From Nitrososphaerales archaeon TH526 (GTDB taxonomy: Archaea; Thermoproteota; Nitrososphaeria; Nitrososphaerales; Nitrososphaeraceae), in the NCBI GenBank assembly GCA_014523665.1, contig JAATVR010000235.1, positions 1-10,281 of the forward strand: 10,281 bases of DNA, written 5' to 3'. A program made the position numbers and the translations under genes. The notes under the pieces were generated by a model. That model was given only the letters and a program-made list of their open reading frames with translations. It ran no database searches and was not told the origin of the DNA. This document shows, in pieces, positions 1 to 6,036 of the stretch (positions are counted from its first letter, which is position 1; every line of letters starts with the position of its first letter).

Positions 1-10
1 GTTTGGCCAG

Positions 11-21
11 GTTTATAAATA
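11..21 (+). promoter_or_regulatory. TATA box of the small zinc-ribbon gene
   Basis: The AT-rich block TTTATAAATA is centred near base 16. With the usual archaeal distance of 25-27 bases from TATA centre to transcription start, initiation would fall around 41-43. That is practically at the TTG codon at 44, so the mRNA would be leaderless. The position is read directly from sequence and the start site is inferred. Confidence 0.55.
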
Positions 22-43
22 GGTATATCTCTATTTTTACAAA

Positions 44-214
44 TTGGGTAGTCGGAGAAAATCAAGGAATAAGCCGATACGGAAGACTAGGACTGTTGAG
101 GGACGATGTCCTAAATGCACAACGATTGTAAGGTTCAATGTAAGTGGCCAAGTAGGCGATGAAATTTACGAATGCACTGGTTGTATGTCGAAGTTTCACA
201 TCGACACTCTATAG
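44..214 (+). CDS. small zinc-ribbon protein, possibly an Elf1-like transcription elongation factor
   Basis: This is a 56-residue protein. It opens with a basic stretch (MGSRRKSRNK, then IRKTR to about residue 16), followed by a four-cysteine zinc ribbon: Cys22-x2-Cys25, 18 residues, Cys44-x2-Cys47. A basic MGxRRK-type N-terminus before a C4 ribbon is the layout of the Elf1 family, which binds RNA polymerase during elongation, but this protein is shorter than typical Elf1. The frame is open from the TAG at 20-22, and TTG at 44 is the only ATG, GTG or TTG codon before the ribbon. The TATA box at 11-21 is spaced for a leaderless transcript beginning at that codon. The zinc ribbon is seen directly; the Elf1 assignment is inference. 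Other small zinc-ribbon families remain possible. Confidence 0.6.
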   Translation: MGSRRKSRNKPIRKTRTVEGRCPKCTTIVRFNVSGQVGDEIYECTGCMSKFHIDTL

Positions 215-327
215 TCCTGGACGACTAACCTTAATATTGCCAGATCGGTGGCGTTTGGTAAATCTACAGATGAATGTTTCGCAAATTGACTTTGGATCAA
301 AAAGGCATATAGGATAAAAGGCTCAGT

Positions 328-600
328 ATGAGTTCAATGGATGGCAAATTACAATATGACGGAAAGGTGTTTCTTTACAGCAGCGGGATGCCTGACGATC
401 TGATCAAGAGGAGTAAATTGAAATTGGTGGAGATGGGCGTTTCTGACAAGGATATTTTGGTCATTACGGTACCTGAGGGGGTGCCAGAGGGTTCAATCAT
501 GGTCACAATTTGGCCGCACTATCTATCGGTTGCAAAGGTGAGGAAGGTGAGGGAAGGGTCAATATACGCTCCTCAACTTTTTAATATCGACCTTTTATGA
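328..600 (+). CDS. hypothetical protein, 90 residues
   Basis: I do not recognise this protein. It is small and soluble-looking, with no signal peptide, transmembrane segment or cysteine cluster. It has a Gly/Pro turn motif in the middle (VPEGVPEGS, residues 48-56) between alternating hydrophobic stretches (DILVITVP and IMVTIWPHYLSV), which suggests a compact beta-rich or alpha/beta fold. An in-frame TAG at 310-312 limits the start to ATG 328 or ATG 337. An AT-rich block near 304-318 could be a promoter; if so, the predicted transcription start lies around 332-340, which would favour the second ATG. Codon use looks like that of its neighbours. It may be cotranscribed with the Cys-rich gene 45 bases downstream. 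Confidence 0.6.
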   Translation: MSSMDGKLQYDGKVFLYSSGMPDDLIKRSKLKLVEMGVSDKDILVITVPEGVPEGSIMVTIWPHYLSVAKVRKVREGSIYAPQLFNIDLL

Positions 601-645
601 CTATAGAAGATTCGAGGGGGCTTCTTTTGGAAATAGAAAAACGAT

Positions 646-837
646 TTGCTACTTATCACATATTTTTGTAAGAAAGGAAGACACTCCGATTGTCCAGGGG
701 AATGGCCAATGGAAGAACCATGTAATGGGAATAAGGATTGTTCATTCGATGTGACTCTTGTAAGATGTAAATGTGAATGCCATCAATCTGGAAAAGATAC
801 CAATTACAGATACATTTTGCTTTCAATCTTGACGTGA
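646..837 (+). CDS. small Cys/His-rich putative zinc-binding protein
   Basis: This 63-residue protein has seven cysteines and two histidines in its first 46 residues: Cys8, His13, Cys16, Cys26, Cys32, Cys41, Cys43, Cys45 and His46. The tight CxCxCH cluster after a CxxGRHxxC-like start suggests one or two structural zinc sites. A hydrophobic, cysteine-free tail follows (about 50-63, ending YRYILLSILT), too short to be a clear membrane anchor. An in-frame TAG at 634-636 and the lack of an ATG before residue 22 make TTG at 646 the likely start. No good TATA box or ribosome-binding site precedes it, so it may depend on transcription from the gene ending at 600. The function is unknown. From memory, thaumarchaea often carry small Cys-rich proteins of this style, but I cannot name a family. 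Confidence 0.55.
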   Translation: MLLITYFCKKGRHSDCPGEWPMEEPCNGNKDCSFDVTLVRCKCECHQSGKDTNYRYILLSILT

Positions 838-908
838 GTATAAAATTCGGGGTCAGGAAACCTTAGCAAGTATACAATCATCCGTTATTTCAGTCAGCCA
901 CCACTTCA

Positions 909-1469
909 TCATACCCCTTCAAGATCGAACCCTATTGTCCTCATTAAATGTTTAGCTCTCTCCTGTATTCGCTTCCTGACCCTCACAACCACTAACCCCT
1001 CTGAAGGTTGCCCATAGAGAATTGTCGAATAGGTAGGCGCGTATGCAATTAATGGAAGTGTTATTAGATCCTCCTCGCCTATCACTCTTACCAAGACAGG
1101 GATATGATACATTAATGCACGAAAAAGAATTGAAATAACCTCTAAGGATATTGAACCTGGCTTGTTTCTACAGGAAAGTTCAATTAGTTCCGCGCCTGAA
1201 ATTGAAGAGATCATAGATTTTAGTTTGGAGATGCTTATTGCGGATGCATATCTCTTCTCCAACCCATCAACAACACTCACATCGGGAACGACATTGAAAC
1301 TGAGAACTTTTGCGGTGGTCGTATCTCCTACAGTGAGTAATTTACGGGTTGCCTGACGAAGCTGAATTATTTTATGCTTTTCCACCTGATCATACCTAAT
1401 CACATCTCCAAATGGCTTCCTCAGAAGTTCAATAATCTCCTTTTGAACATGCTTTACGTCATCATTCAT
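909..1469 (-). CDS. GTP-dependent dephospho-CoA kinase (DUF359 family)
   Basis: This enzyme catalyses the last step of archaeal CoA synthesis: GTP-dependent phosphorylation of the 3'-hydroxyl of dephospho-CoA in the cytosol. It is unrelated to bacterial CoaE. Recognisable family motifs in its 186 residues are VGDTTT (47-52), PDVSVVDG (62-69) followed by KRY, the strongly diagnostic GEEDLITLP (131-139), and LYGQPSEGLVVV (151-162). Acidic residues in the GD, VDG and GEED motifs are the expected nucleotide, metal and catalytic positions. The length is normal for the family. The ATG at 1467-1469 overlaps the TGA of the upstream Fe-S carrier gene by 4 bases (ATGA), so the two are probably cotranscribed and translationally coupled. 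The gene ends convergent to the Cys-rich gene with only about 70 bases between them. Confidence 0.9.
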   Translation of the reverse strand: MNDDVKHVQKEIIELLRKPFGDVIRYDQVEKHKIIQLRQATRKLLTVGDTTTAKVLSFNVVPDVSVVDGLEKRYASAISISKLKSMISSISGAELIELSCRNKPGSISLEVISILFRALMYHIPVLVRVIGEEDLITLPLIAYAPTYSTILYGQPSEGLVVVRVRKRIQERAKHLMRTIGFDLEGV

Positions 1470-2557
1470 TCCATTGGCGTGGCTGAGGCTTTTTCTGCTA
1501 TATCATTATCCTTAACAGTAGCAGCGATTACACTTATACGTCCTGCAACCAGCTTTGATATCTTTCCAAATGCTAGACTAGCCTGCGAATCTGGTTCAAA
1601 CAACGTTACCGGTCTACCAAGATCGCTTCCTTCTCCTATCAGAGGATGCAAGGGGATTTCACCCAAGAAAGGTACATTAAACTTGTCACTAATCTTCTGG
1701 CCTCCTCCTTTTCCAAAAGTATAAGTGTTTTCACCGCAGTGTGGACAAACAAGAAAACTCATGTTTTCAACTACCCCTAATATTGGAATGTTAAGTTTGT
1801 TAAACATTCCAACTGATTTGATAGCAACATTCATTGCAACATCCTGCGGTGTAGTGACTATTAGGACACCTGTGATTGGGAGAGTTTGAGCCATTGTGAG
1901 TGGAGCATCGCCTGTCCCTGGTGGCAGATCTATGAGAAGGTAGTCCAATTCTCCCCATTCTACGTCAGTTATGAATTGCTTTATGATCCCTGAAACTATG
2001 GGTCCACGGTAGATACCTGCCTGCTGAGACTGTTCATAAAAGAAGCCCATAGAAATGACTTTAACGCCATTCGAAACGACTGGCTGAATCTTGTTATTAA
2101 CAATTGGCGGTGATTCTCTTATTCCTAACATTAAAGGAACACTTGGGCCATAAATGTCTGCGTCTAATAGCCCAACGCTAGCGCCCGCTTTGGCCAACCC
2201 CAAGGCCAGATTTACTGCTACGGTTGTCTTTCCTACTCCTCCCTTTCCACTGGCTACCGCGAATATATTCTTGACCTTGGGTAGCAATTCATCCATTGAA
2301 ATCGCTCTTCCTTCCATAACTTTGGCAGTGACCCTGAGATCCAAGTCACTTATACCTATACTAAGCATGGAATTTCTCACTTCCTGTTCGATCTCGCTAT
2401 TGAAAGGACATGCAGGGGTCGTTAACTCAAGAGTAAATGATACTTTTTTATCTTTAATAACAAGATCTTTAATCATACCCATGGATACAATATCCTTGTG
2501 TAACTCAGGATCCATGATCTTCTTTAAGGAGGACATAACTTCATCCACATTCGTCAT
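1466..2557 (-). CDS. Mrp/NBP35-family Fe-S cluster carrier P-loop ATPase
   Basis: This is a cytosolic scaffold/carrier that holds a [4Fe-4S] cluster at a dimer interface and passes it to client enzymes. Its 363 residues fall into two parts. The N-terminal MIP18/DUF59-type domain (about 1-80) has PELHKDIVSMGMI and the conserved Cys in TTPACPF (Cys50). The ParA/MinD-like ATPase follows: deviant Walker A SGKGGVGKT (103-111), switch I DADIYGPS (132-139) and Walker B-like LLIDLPPGTGD (208-218). The cluster-binding CPHC motif is at 271-274. The ATG at 2555-2557 lies about 30 bases downstream (minus sense) of a TATA-like AT block, which suggests a very short leader. The gene is first in a two-gene unit with dephospho-CoA kinase. 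NadA, an Fe-S enzyme encoded in this window, is a plausible but unproven client. Confidence 0.93.
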   Translation of the reverse strand: MTNVDEVMSSLKKIMDPELHKDIVSMGMIKDLVIKDKKVSFTLELTTPACPFNSEIEQEVRNSMLSIGISDLDLRVTAKVMEGRAISMDELLPKVKNIFAVASGKGGVGKTTVAVNLALGLAKAGASVGLLDADIYGPSVPLMLGIRESPPIVNNKIQPVVSNGVKVISMGFFYEQSQQAGIYRGPIVSGIIKQFITDVEWGELDYLLIDLPPGTGDAPLTMAQTLPITGVLIVTTPQDVAMNVAIKSVGMFNKLNIPILGVVENMSFLVCPHCGENTYTFGKGGGQKISDKFNVPFLGEIPLHPLIGEGSDLGRPVTLFEPDSQASLAFGKISKLVAGRISVIAATVKDNDIAEKASATPME

Positions 2558-2582
2558 TTGCTACGAGTAGATTGAAGTTCAC

Positions 2583-2594
2583 AATATTTAAATT
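2583..2594 (-). promoter_or_regulatory. TATA box for the Fe-S carrier / CoA kinase unit
   Basis: An AT-only core (AATATTTAAATT on the plus strand, nearly symmetric) sits about 30 bases before the ATG at 2557. The expected transcription start is near 2562, which leaves a leader of about 5 bases. Because the block is symmetric, direction comes from the gene that follows. Confidence 0.5.
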
Positions 2595-2768
2595 GTTACC
2601 AATTCTCACATTGTGCTTGATACGTTTCCAATGAGTAATAGCCTTATCAACCATCTACCCAATGTATAGTGACTCAGTTTGACAAAGTTCGCCAGAATCT
2701 GAAGTATCTAATCTGTCCCTGTTCACAAAGATAAGGGAGTTCTGCGTAAGATTATGCTATCCAAAGGT

Positions 2769-2776
2769 TAATAAAT
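2769..2776 (+). promoter_or_regulatory. TATA-like element for rpo7
   Basis: TAATAAAT lies about 33 bases before the ATG at 2806. The predicted transcription start is about 2799, leaving a leader of about 7 bases. This supports 2806, not the TTG at 2776, as the true start, since the TTG would lie upstream of the transcript. Confidence 0.45.
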
Positions 2777-2805
2777 TGATGTTCCGTCGCTATCAATTGT
2801 ATATC

Positions 2806-3408
2806 ATGTTTGCGATCGTGCATATGAGCGACGTTATAAGAATCCCTCCCGATCGATTAACTCCGTCCCTTAACAAAACTGCCATTGGAATTCTTAAAGA
2901 GAAATACGAGAGTATGATTAGCCCCGAGCTTGGATATGTTATCATGATCATCGAGGCATCTACTAACCCCGTGGGAAAGCTCGTCGCAGGTGATGGAGCA
3001 ACATATCATAGAGTAAATTTTAAGGCCTTAACCTTCTTCCCAAGATTACAGGAAATAGTAGAAGGAGAGATTGTTGAGATAACTGACTTTGGTGCATTTG
3101 TTAGAATAGGGCCTACCGACGCTTTACTACACTTGTCTCAGATAACAGATGACTTCCTCAAGAGTGACGTTAAGCAGGGGATAATTTTGGCAAATCAGTC
3201 TTCTAGGTCTATCAAGATTGGATCTAGATTAAGAGGAAGGATAACAGCAGTCAGTTTAGGTAAGGGGGCTGCCATGGGTAAGATTGGAATAACTTGTAGA
3301 CAGCCGTTCTTGGGGGCCCTAGAGTGGATTGAACAGGATGTCGCCAAGTCACAACAGACCCAATCCGCAGTCCCAATAAAAGAAAAAAAGCGGGGAACTG
3401 GTAAGTAA
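2806..3408 (+). CDS. rpo7: DNA-directed RNA polymerase subunit Rpo7 (RpoE')
   Basis: Rpo7 is the OB-fold subunit of the archaeal RNA polymerase stalk. It pairs with Rpo4, binds emerging RNA and helps promoter opening. In this 200-residue form the N-terminal tip domain begins MFAIVHMSDVIRIPP, matching the family start, and runs to about residue 80 with YHRVNFKALTFFP at 67-79. The S1/OB domain follows, with VEGEIVEITDFGAFVRIGP (85-103) and LLHLSQI (107-113). The family's closing motif KIGITCRQPFLGALEWIE occupies 159-176. A basic tail with low similarity follows (about 180-200). A TTG at 2776 would add ten residues, but homology and the promoter position favour ATG 2806. The stop overlaps the next start by one base (TAATG), the conserved rpo7-spt4 arrangement of archaea. 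Confidence 0.94.
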   Translation: MFAIVHMSDVIRIPPDRLTPSLNKTAIGILKEKYESMISPELGYVIMIIEASTNPVGKLVAGDGATYHRVNFKALTFFPRLQEIVEGEIVEITDFGAFVRIGPTDALLHLSQITDDFLKSDVKQGIILANQSSRSIKIGSRLRGRITAVSLGKGAAMGKIGITCRQPFLGALEWIEQDVAKSQQTQSAVPIKEKKRGTGK

Positions 3409-3596
3409 TGCCTAGGGAACTTGCTTGTAAGAAATGTAAGGCGCTGACTATAGGAAAAGTTTGTCCAGTCTGTAGTTCTACTGATTTGACGCCGCACTGG
3501 ACAGGGATGATATTGATTTTTGATCCCTCACATTCTCATGTAGCCACGACTCTGGATCTTCGCGTCCCTCACAAATATGCATTAAAAGCTTCATGA
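3408..3596 (+). CDS. spt4: transcription elongation factor Spt4 (RpoE'')
   Basis: Spt4 is a zinc-binding partner of Spt5. The heterodimer clamps RNA polymerase and promotes processive elongation. This 62-residue protein has the expected C4 zinc finger (Cys7-x2-Cys10 and Cys19-x2-Cys22). The Spt5-contacting strand region follows, with WTGMILIFDPSHSHVA (31-46) and the family-typical ending HKYALK. The length is normal for archaeal Spt4. Its ATG overlaps the rpo7 stop by one base, and its TGA overlaps the nadC start by four bases (ATGA at 3593-3596), so translation of all three genes is likely coupled. No separate promoter is visible. Confidence 0.92.
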   Translation: MPRELACKKCKALTIGKVCPVCSSTDLTPHWTGMILIFDPSHSHVATTLDLRVPHKYALKAS

Positions 3597-4510
3597 CCTC
3601 TCTCAAAGGCCCCGAAAACGTTGCGTCATTGTTTGAGTATCTGAATCGACGAAATCTCATTCTTTCATATCTTGAAGAAGACATCGGCAGCGGTGATATC
3701 ACAAGCGAATTAGTGCTACCGAGAGGTTTCTATACTGAAGCTGAGGTGTGGTACAAGGGTACCCCAGAAAACGCAGTTATTTGTGGTGTTGAGGAAGCCT
3801 GCTTGGCAATGGAAATTTGCGGCTGTTATACAACGAAACTCGTCGAAGATGGAGATTTTGTGAACAACAAACAACACGTAATTGCTGTGAAGGGGGACGC
3901 CATGGCGATTCTCAAAGCCGAGCGCACTGCCTTAAACTTGTTAATGCGAATGAGCGGAGTGGCAACAGAGAGCAGAAAATATGGTGTGCTCTTGAAGAAG
4001 CTTGGTGTTGATACCCTAATCACTGCCACTAGAAAAACCTCTCCTGGAATGAGAATATTTGATAAGAAAGCCATAACGATTGGAGGTGGATATCCTCATC
4101 GAATTGGACTATACGACATGATTCTCATAAAGGATAATCATGTCGCCATTGTGGGTAATGCCAGTGACTGCGTAAAGAAAGCGAGAAAACAAGTCGGAAA
4201 GAACCAAAAGATAGAGTGTGAAGTCCAATCAGAGGATGAACTCATTTCCGTTGTTCTAGCTGGTGCTGATATCGTAATGTTGGACAACTTTTCCGTTGAT
4301 AATGCGAAAAGAGCTATGTCCAAACTATGTGATTTAGGCCTAAGAAATCGTGTGCGTGTGGAGATTTCAGGAGGTATCAATGAATCTAATTTCCAAGATT
4401 TTGCTCAATTAAACCCTGATTTTATATCAGTAGGTTCATTGACGCATTCTGCTCAAGCAGTTGATTTTAGTATGATTGTCAAGCCCAGGAATGATCCGAG
4501 TAATTTGTAA
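3593..4510 (+). CDS. nadC: nicotinate-nucleotide pyrophosphorylase (carboxylating), quinolinate phosphoribosyltransferase
   Basis: This enzyme converts quinolinate and PRPP to nicotinate mononucleotide, CO2 and pyrophosphate, the step joining de novo quinolinate synthesis to NAD. Its 305 residues show the family motifs in order: LEEDIGSGDITSEL (27-40), ERTALNLLMRMSGVAT (110-125), TRKTSPGMR (146-154), HRIGLYDMILIKDNH (169-183), ECEVQS (208-213), MLDNF (229-233), SGGI (259-262) and ISVGSLTHSA (278-287). The basic residues in TRKT, HR and IKDNH are the usual quinolinate and PRPP contacts. The length is normal. It begins inside the stop of spt4 and is the last gene of the rpo7-spt4-nadC unit. It ends 65 bases from the convergent nadA, so two consecutive NAD enzymes are neighbours but transcribed from opposite strands. 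Confidence 0.95.
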   Translation: MTSLKGPENVASLFEYLNRRNLILSYLEEDIGSGDITSELVLPRGFYTEAEVWYKGTPENAVICGVEEACLAMEICGCYTTKLVEDGDFVNNKQHVIAVKGDAMAILKAERTALNLLMRMSGVATESRKYGVLLKKLGVDTLITATRKTSPGMRIFDKKAITIGGGYPHRIGLYDMILIKDNHVAIVGNASDCVKKARKQVGKNQKIECEVQSEDELISVVLAGADIVMLDNFSVDNAKRAMSKLCDLGLRNRVRVEISGGINESNFQDFAQLNPDFISVGSLTHSAQAVDFSMIVKPRNDPSNL

Positions 4511-4575
4511 ATATTCCATGTAGTACATCTGTTATTAAATCTAGCTCACTTTAAGATTAGAACGGTTTTCCCAGA

Positions 4576-5520
4576 TCACACGGCAAGCATCCTGTCAATT
4601 GCTAACCTTGCACTTGACCTCACTTTATCAGGTACGTTTACAACGTGAACCTTATTCCTTAGAGATTGATACACCTTCTCAAGCGTGATCATCTTCATAT
4701 ATTTGCATATGGCATCCTCTTTCAACGGTACGAAGGTCTTGGTAGGGTTCTGATTTTTCATCCTATGAAGTATTCCGATTTCAGTTGCCACTATGAATTT
4801 CTTGGAATTTGATGAGGATGCATATCTGATCATTCCCTCAGTAGAAAGCACATGACACGATTTATTGATGTCCCCTTCTCCATAATGATAAAGTGCAGAC
4901 GTAGTACAGCCGCATTCTGGGTGAATCAAAAGTTCTGCATCAGATTCGTCAGTAAGATACTTGTTGATATCGTGAGATGTCATGCCCGCATGTACGTGAC
5001 ATTCGCCTGGCCAAATATGCATGTTCTTCCTGCTAGTTTGCTTGGCTACATAGGATCCTAAGAACATGTCAGGTAGGAAAAGTATCTCCTTGTCTGCTGG
5101 AATGGAGTTTGTAATCTCTACTGCATTAGACGATGTGCAGCAATAGTCAGACAATGCCTTGATCTCTGCCGATGTATTAACATAACTTACGACGACAGCT
5201 TCTGGATGTTTTGATTTCCACCTGATAAGCTCCTCAGGATTAATAGCAGACGCCAAAGAACACCCTGCTTGAGGATCTGGTATCAATACTGTTTTTTCAG
5301 GGCACAAAATTGCTGCTGTCTCAGCCATAAAGTGGACCCCACAAAACACGATAAGATCTGCATCTGTAGCAGCAGCGGCTCTAGAAAGAGCTAGTGAATC
5401 ACCAACAAAATCCGCGAGGTCTTGGATTTCCGGGTTCTGGTAGTTATGAGCCAAAATCACAGCATTTAGCTCCTTTTTGAGCTGTCCTATTTTTGCAGCA
5501 TAGTTTTCGATTTCTAACAT
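4576..5520 (-). CDS. nadA: quinolinate synthase
   Basis: Quinolinate synthase condenses iminoaspartate with dihydroxyacetone phosphate to quinolinate, using a [4Fe-4S] cluster with one open iron site. The three expected cluster cysteines are visible: Cys87 in PDPQAGCSLA, Cys203 in HPECGC, and Cys272 just before the closing MKMITLEK motif. Other family motifs are AHNYQNPEIQDLADFVGDSL (24-43), FCGVHFMAETA (59-69), SYVNTSAE (112-119), FLPDMFLG (148-155) and WPGECHVHAG (170-179). The 314-residue length is that of the short archaeal/bacterial form. The ATG at 5520 is preceded by a TATA-like block near 5556. The gene is divergent from eS30 and the aspartate dehydrogenase gene, whose product supplies its substrate, and convergent with nadC, whose product uses its product. 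Confidence 0.96.
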   Translation of the reverse strand: MLEIENYAAKIGQLKKELNAVILAHNYQNPEIQDLADFVGDSLALSRAAAATDADLIVFCGVHFMAETAAILCPEKTVLIPDPQAGCSLASAINPEELIRWKSKHPEAVVVSYVNTSAEIKALSDYCCTSSNAVEITNSIPADKEILFLPDMFLGSYVAKQTSRKNMHIWPGECHVHAGMTSHDINKYLTDESDAELLIHPECGCTTSALYHYGEGDINKSCHVLSTEGMIRYASSSNSKKFIVATEIGILHRMKNQNPTKTFVPLKEDAICKYMKMITLEKVYQSLRNKVHVVNVPDKVRSSARLAIDRMLAV

Positions 5521-5552
5521 TATTATAGTTTAAAGAGATTGAACACCCACAC

Positions 5553-5560
5553 AATTTAAA
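5553..5560 (-). promoter_or_regulatory. TATA-like element for nadA
   Basis: AATTTAAA (TTTAAATT in the nadA sense) is centred about 37 bases before the ATG at 5520. Transcription would start near 5530, leaving a leader of about 10 bases. A second AT-rich stretch at 5521-5533 lies too close to the start codon to be the promoter. Confidence 0.45.
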
Positions 5561-5603
5561 GCAGTACAATCTAGGATGGATTTGCTACCTTCTTCCAATC
5601 AGT

Positions 5604-5644
5604 GGGCAATAGTTGCCCCTTTAGGTTAATCAGATCGTTTAACC
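5604..5644. repeat. two adjacent short inverted repeats in the nadA/eS30 gap
   Basis: The first is a perfect 6-base inverted repeat, GGGCAA (5604-5609) and TTGCCC (5613-5618), around a 3-base centre. Six bases later comes a second one, GGTTAA (5624-5629) and TTAACC (5639-5644), around a 9-base centre. They lie beyond the nadA TATA box, 84-124 bases from the nadA ATG and about 150 bases from the eS30 TATA box. They could be an operator pair or two RNA hairpins, but short repeats like these also occur by chance. The symmetry is seen directly; any role is inference. Confidence 0.4.
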
Positions 5645-5794
5645 CAGGAAGACGTTGCGAAGTTAAATTACTATGTTACTAGCTACTTGGAAAGGAAGAT
5701 CACCACAAAGCATAAAATCTAAAATTTCACTGAGGACTCCCATGGTCTCAATTCCACTTTTTTTGCACAACTCTAACATTCGCTAGATCTAGAA

Positions 5795-5803
5795 TTTATA
5801 TAT
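5795..5803 (+). promoter_or_regulatory. TATA box for eS30
   Basis: TTTATATAT is a strong archaeal TATA match centred near 5799. Transcription would start around 5825, about five bases before the eS30 ATG at 5830, giving a nearly leaderless mRNA. Confidence 0.6.
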
Positions 5804-5829
5804 GTGTATTATGTATATGCATCAATTAA

Positions 5830-6009
5830 ATGCCAACTCATGGATCGTTAACGAAGGCTGGAAAGGTTAGGGGTCAAACACCCAAGATTCAAGGAAAGGA
5901 GAGGGATAGTCCCATTTCCAGATTACGTAACAAGAATAATTATAGCAAGCGGTTCGAAAAGAGGAGGGCTCCTGGTCAAAGAAAACCTGAGAGAGGGCCT
6001 AGACGGTAG
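5830..6009 (+). CDS. 30S ribosomal protein eS30
   Basis: eS30 is a small, very basic protein of the archaeal/eukaryotic small ribosomal subunit. The frame begins ATG at 5830 and ends TAG at 6007-6009, giving 59 residues. The N-terminus [20 protein letters not shown] is the hallmark of the family, and it continues with a KERDSP turn, the [13 protein letters not shown] block and a Lys/Arg-rich tail ending RGPRR. More than a third of the residues are Lys or Arg. The length is normal for archaeal eS30. A strong TATA box lies about 30 bases before the ATG. The aspartate dehydrogenase gene starts 27 bases after the stop and probably shares this transcript. The gene is easily missed because it is below common 60-residue cut-offs. 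Confidence 0.95.
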   Translation: MPTHGSLTKAGKVRGQTPKIQGKERDSPISRLRNKNNYSKRFEKRRAPGQRKPERGPRR

Positions 6010-6036
6010 TGTTGCGACTAAAATTACAACTAAGTT

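Larger units (their letters stand above)
5521..5829. other. 309-base divergent intergenic region
   Basis: This gap separates nadA (minus) from eS30 (plus). It holds the probable nadA TATA box (5553-5560), the eS30 TATA box (5795-5803), and two close inverted repeats at 5604-5618 and 5624-5644 described separately. A poly-T run (5758-5764, seven T) has no hairpin before it. I found no tRNA and no coding frame longer than about 17 codons, so I call no gene here. Confidence 0.6.

Noticed and set aside
212..227. TAGTC/GACTA inverted repeat just after the zinc-ribbon stop
   Set aside because: A five-base stem with no following T-tract is too weak to call a terminator.
1374..1724. Plus-strand open frame of 116 codons across the kinase/carrier junction
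   Set aside because: It lies wholly antisense to two genes with clear family motifs, and its translation has no recognisable domain.
2154..2570. Plus-strand open frame of 138 codons antisense to the Fe-S carrier
   Set aside because: It is a shadow of the conserved N-terminal and P-loop coding region; its product shows no domain.
2571..2768. Possible small RNA or gene in the divergent gap between the Fe-S carrier and rpo7
   Set aside because: Apart from the two TATA-like blocks I saw no tRNA features, repeats or frame longer than about 12 codons.
4518..4528. 11-base palindrome ATGTAGTACAT just after nadC
   Set aside because: It is short, lies in a convergent gap with no promoter, and occurs easily by chance.
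5576..5629. 17-codon frame (ATG 5576) overlapping the first inverted repeat, considered as a leader peptide
   Set aside because: It has no promoter at the right distance and reads away from nadA, so it cannot be a nadA leader.
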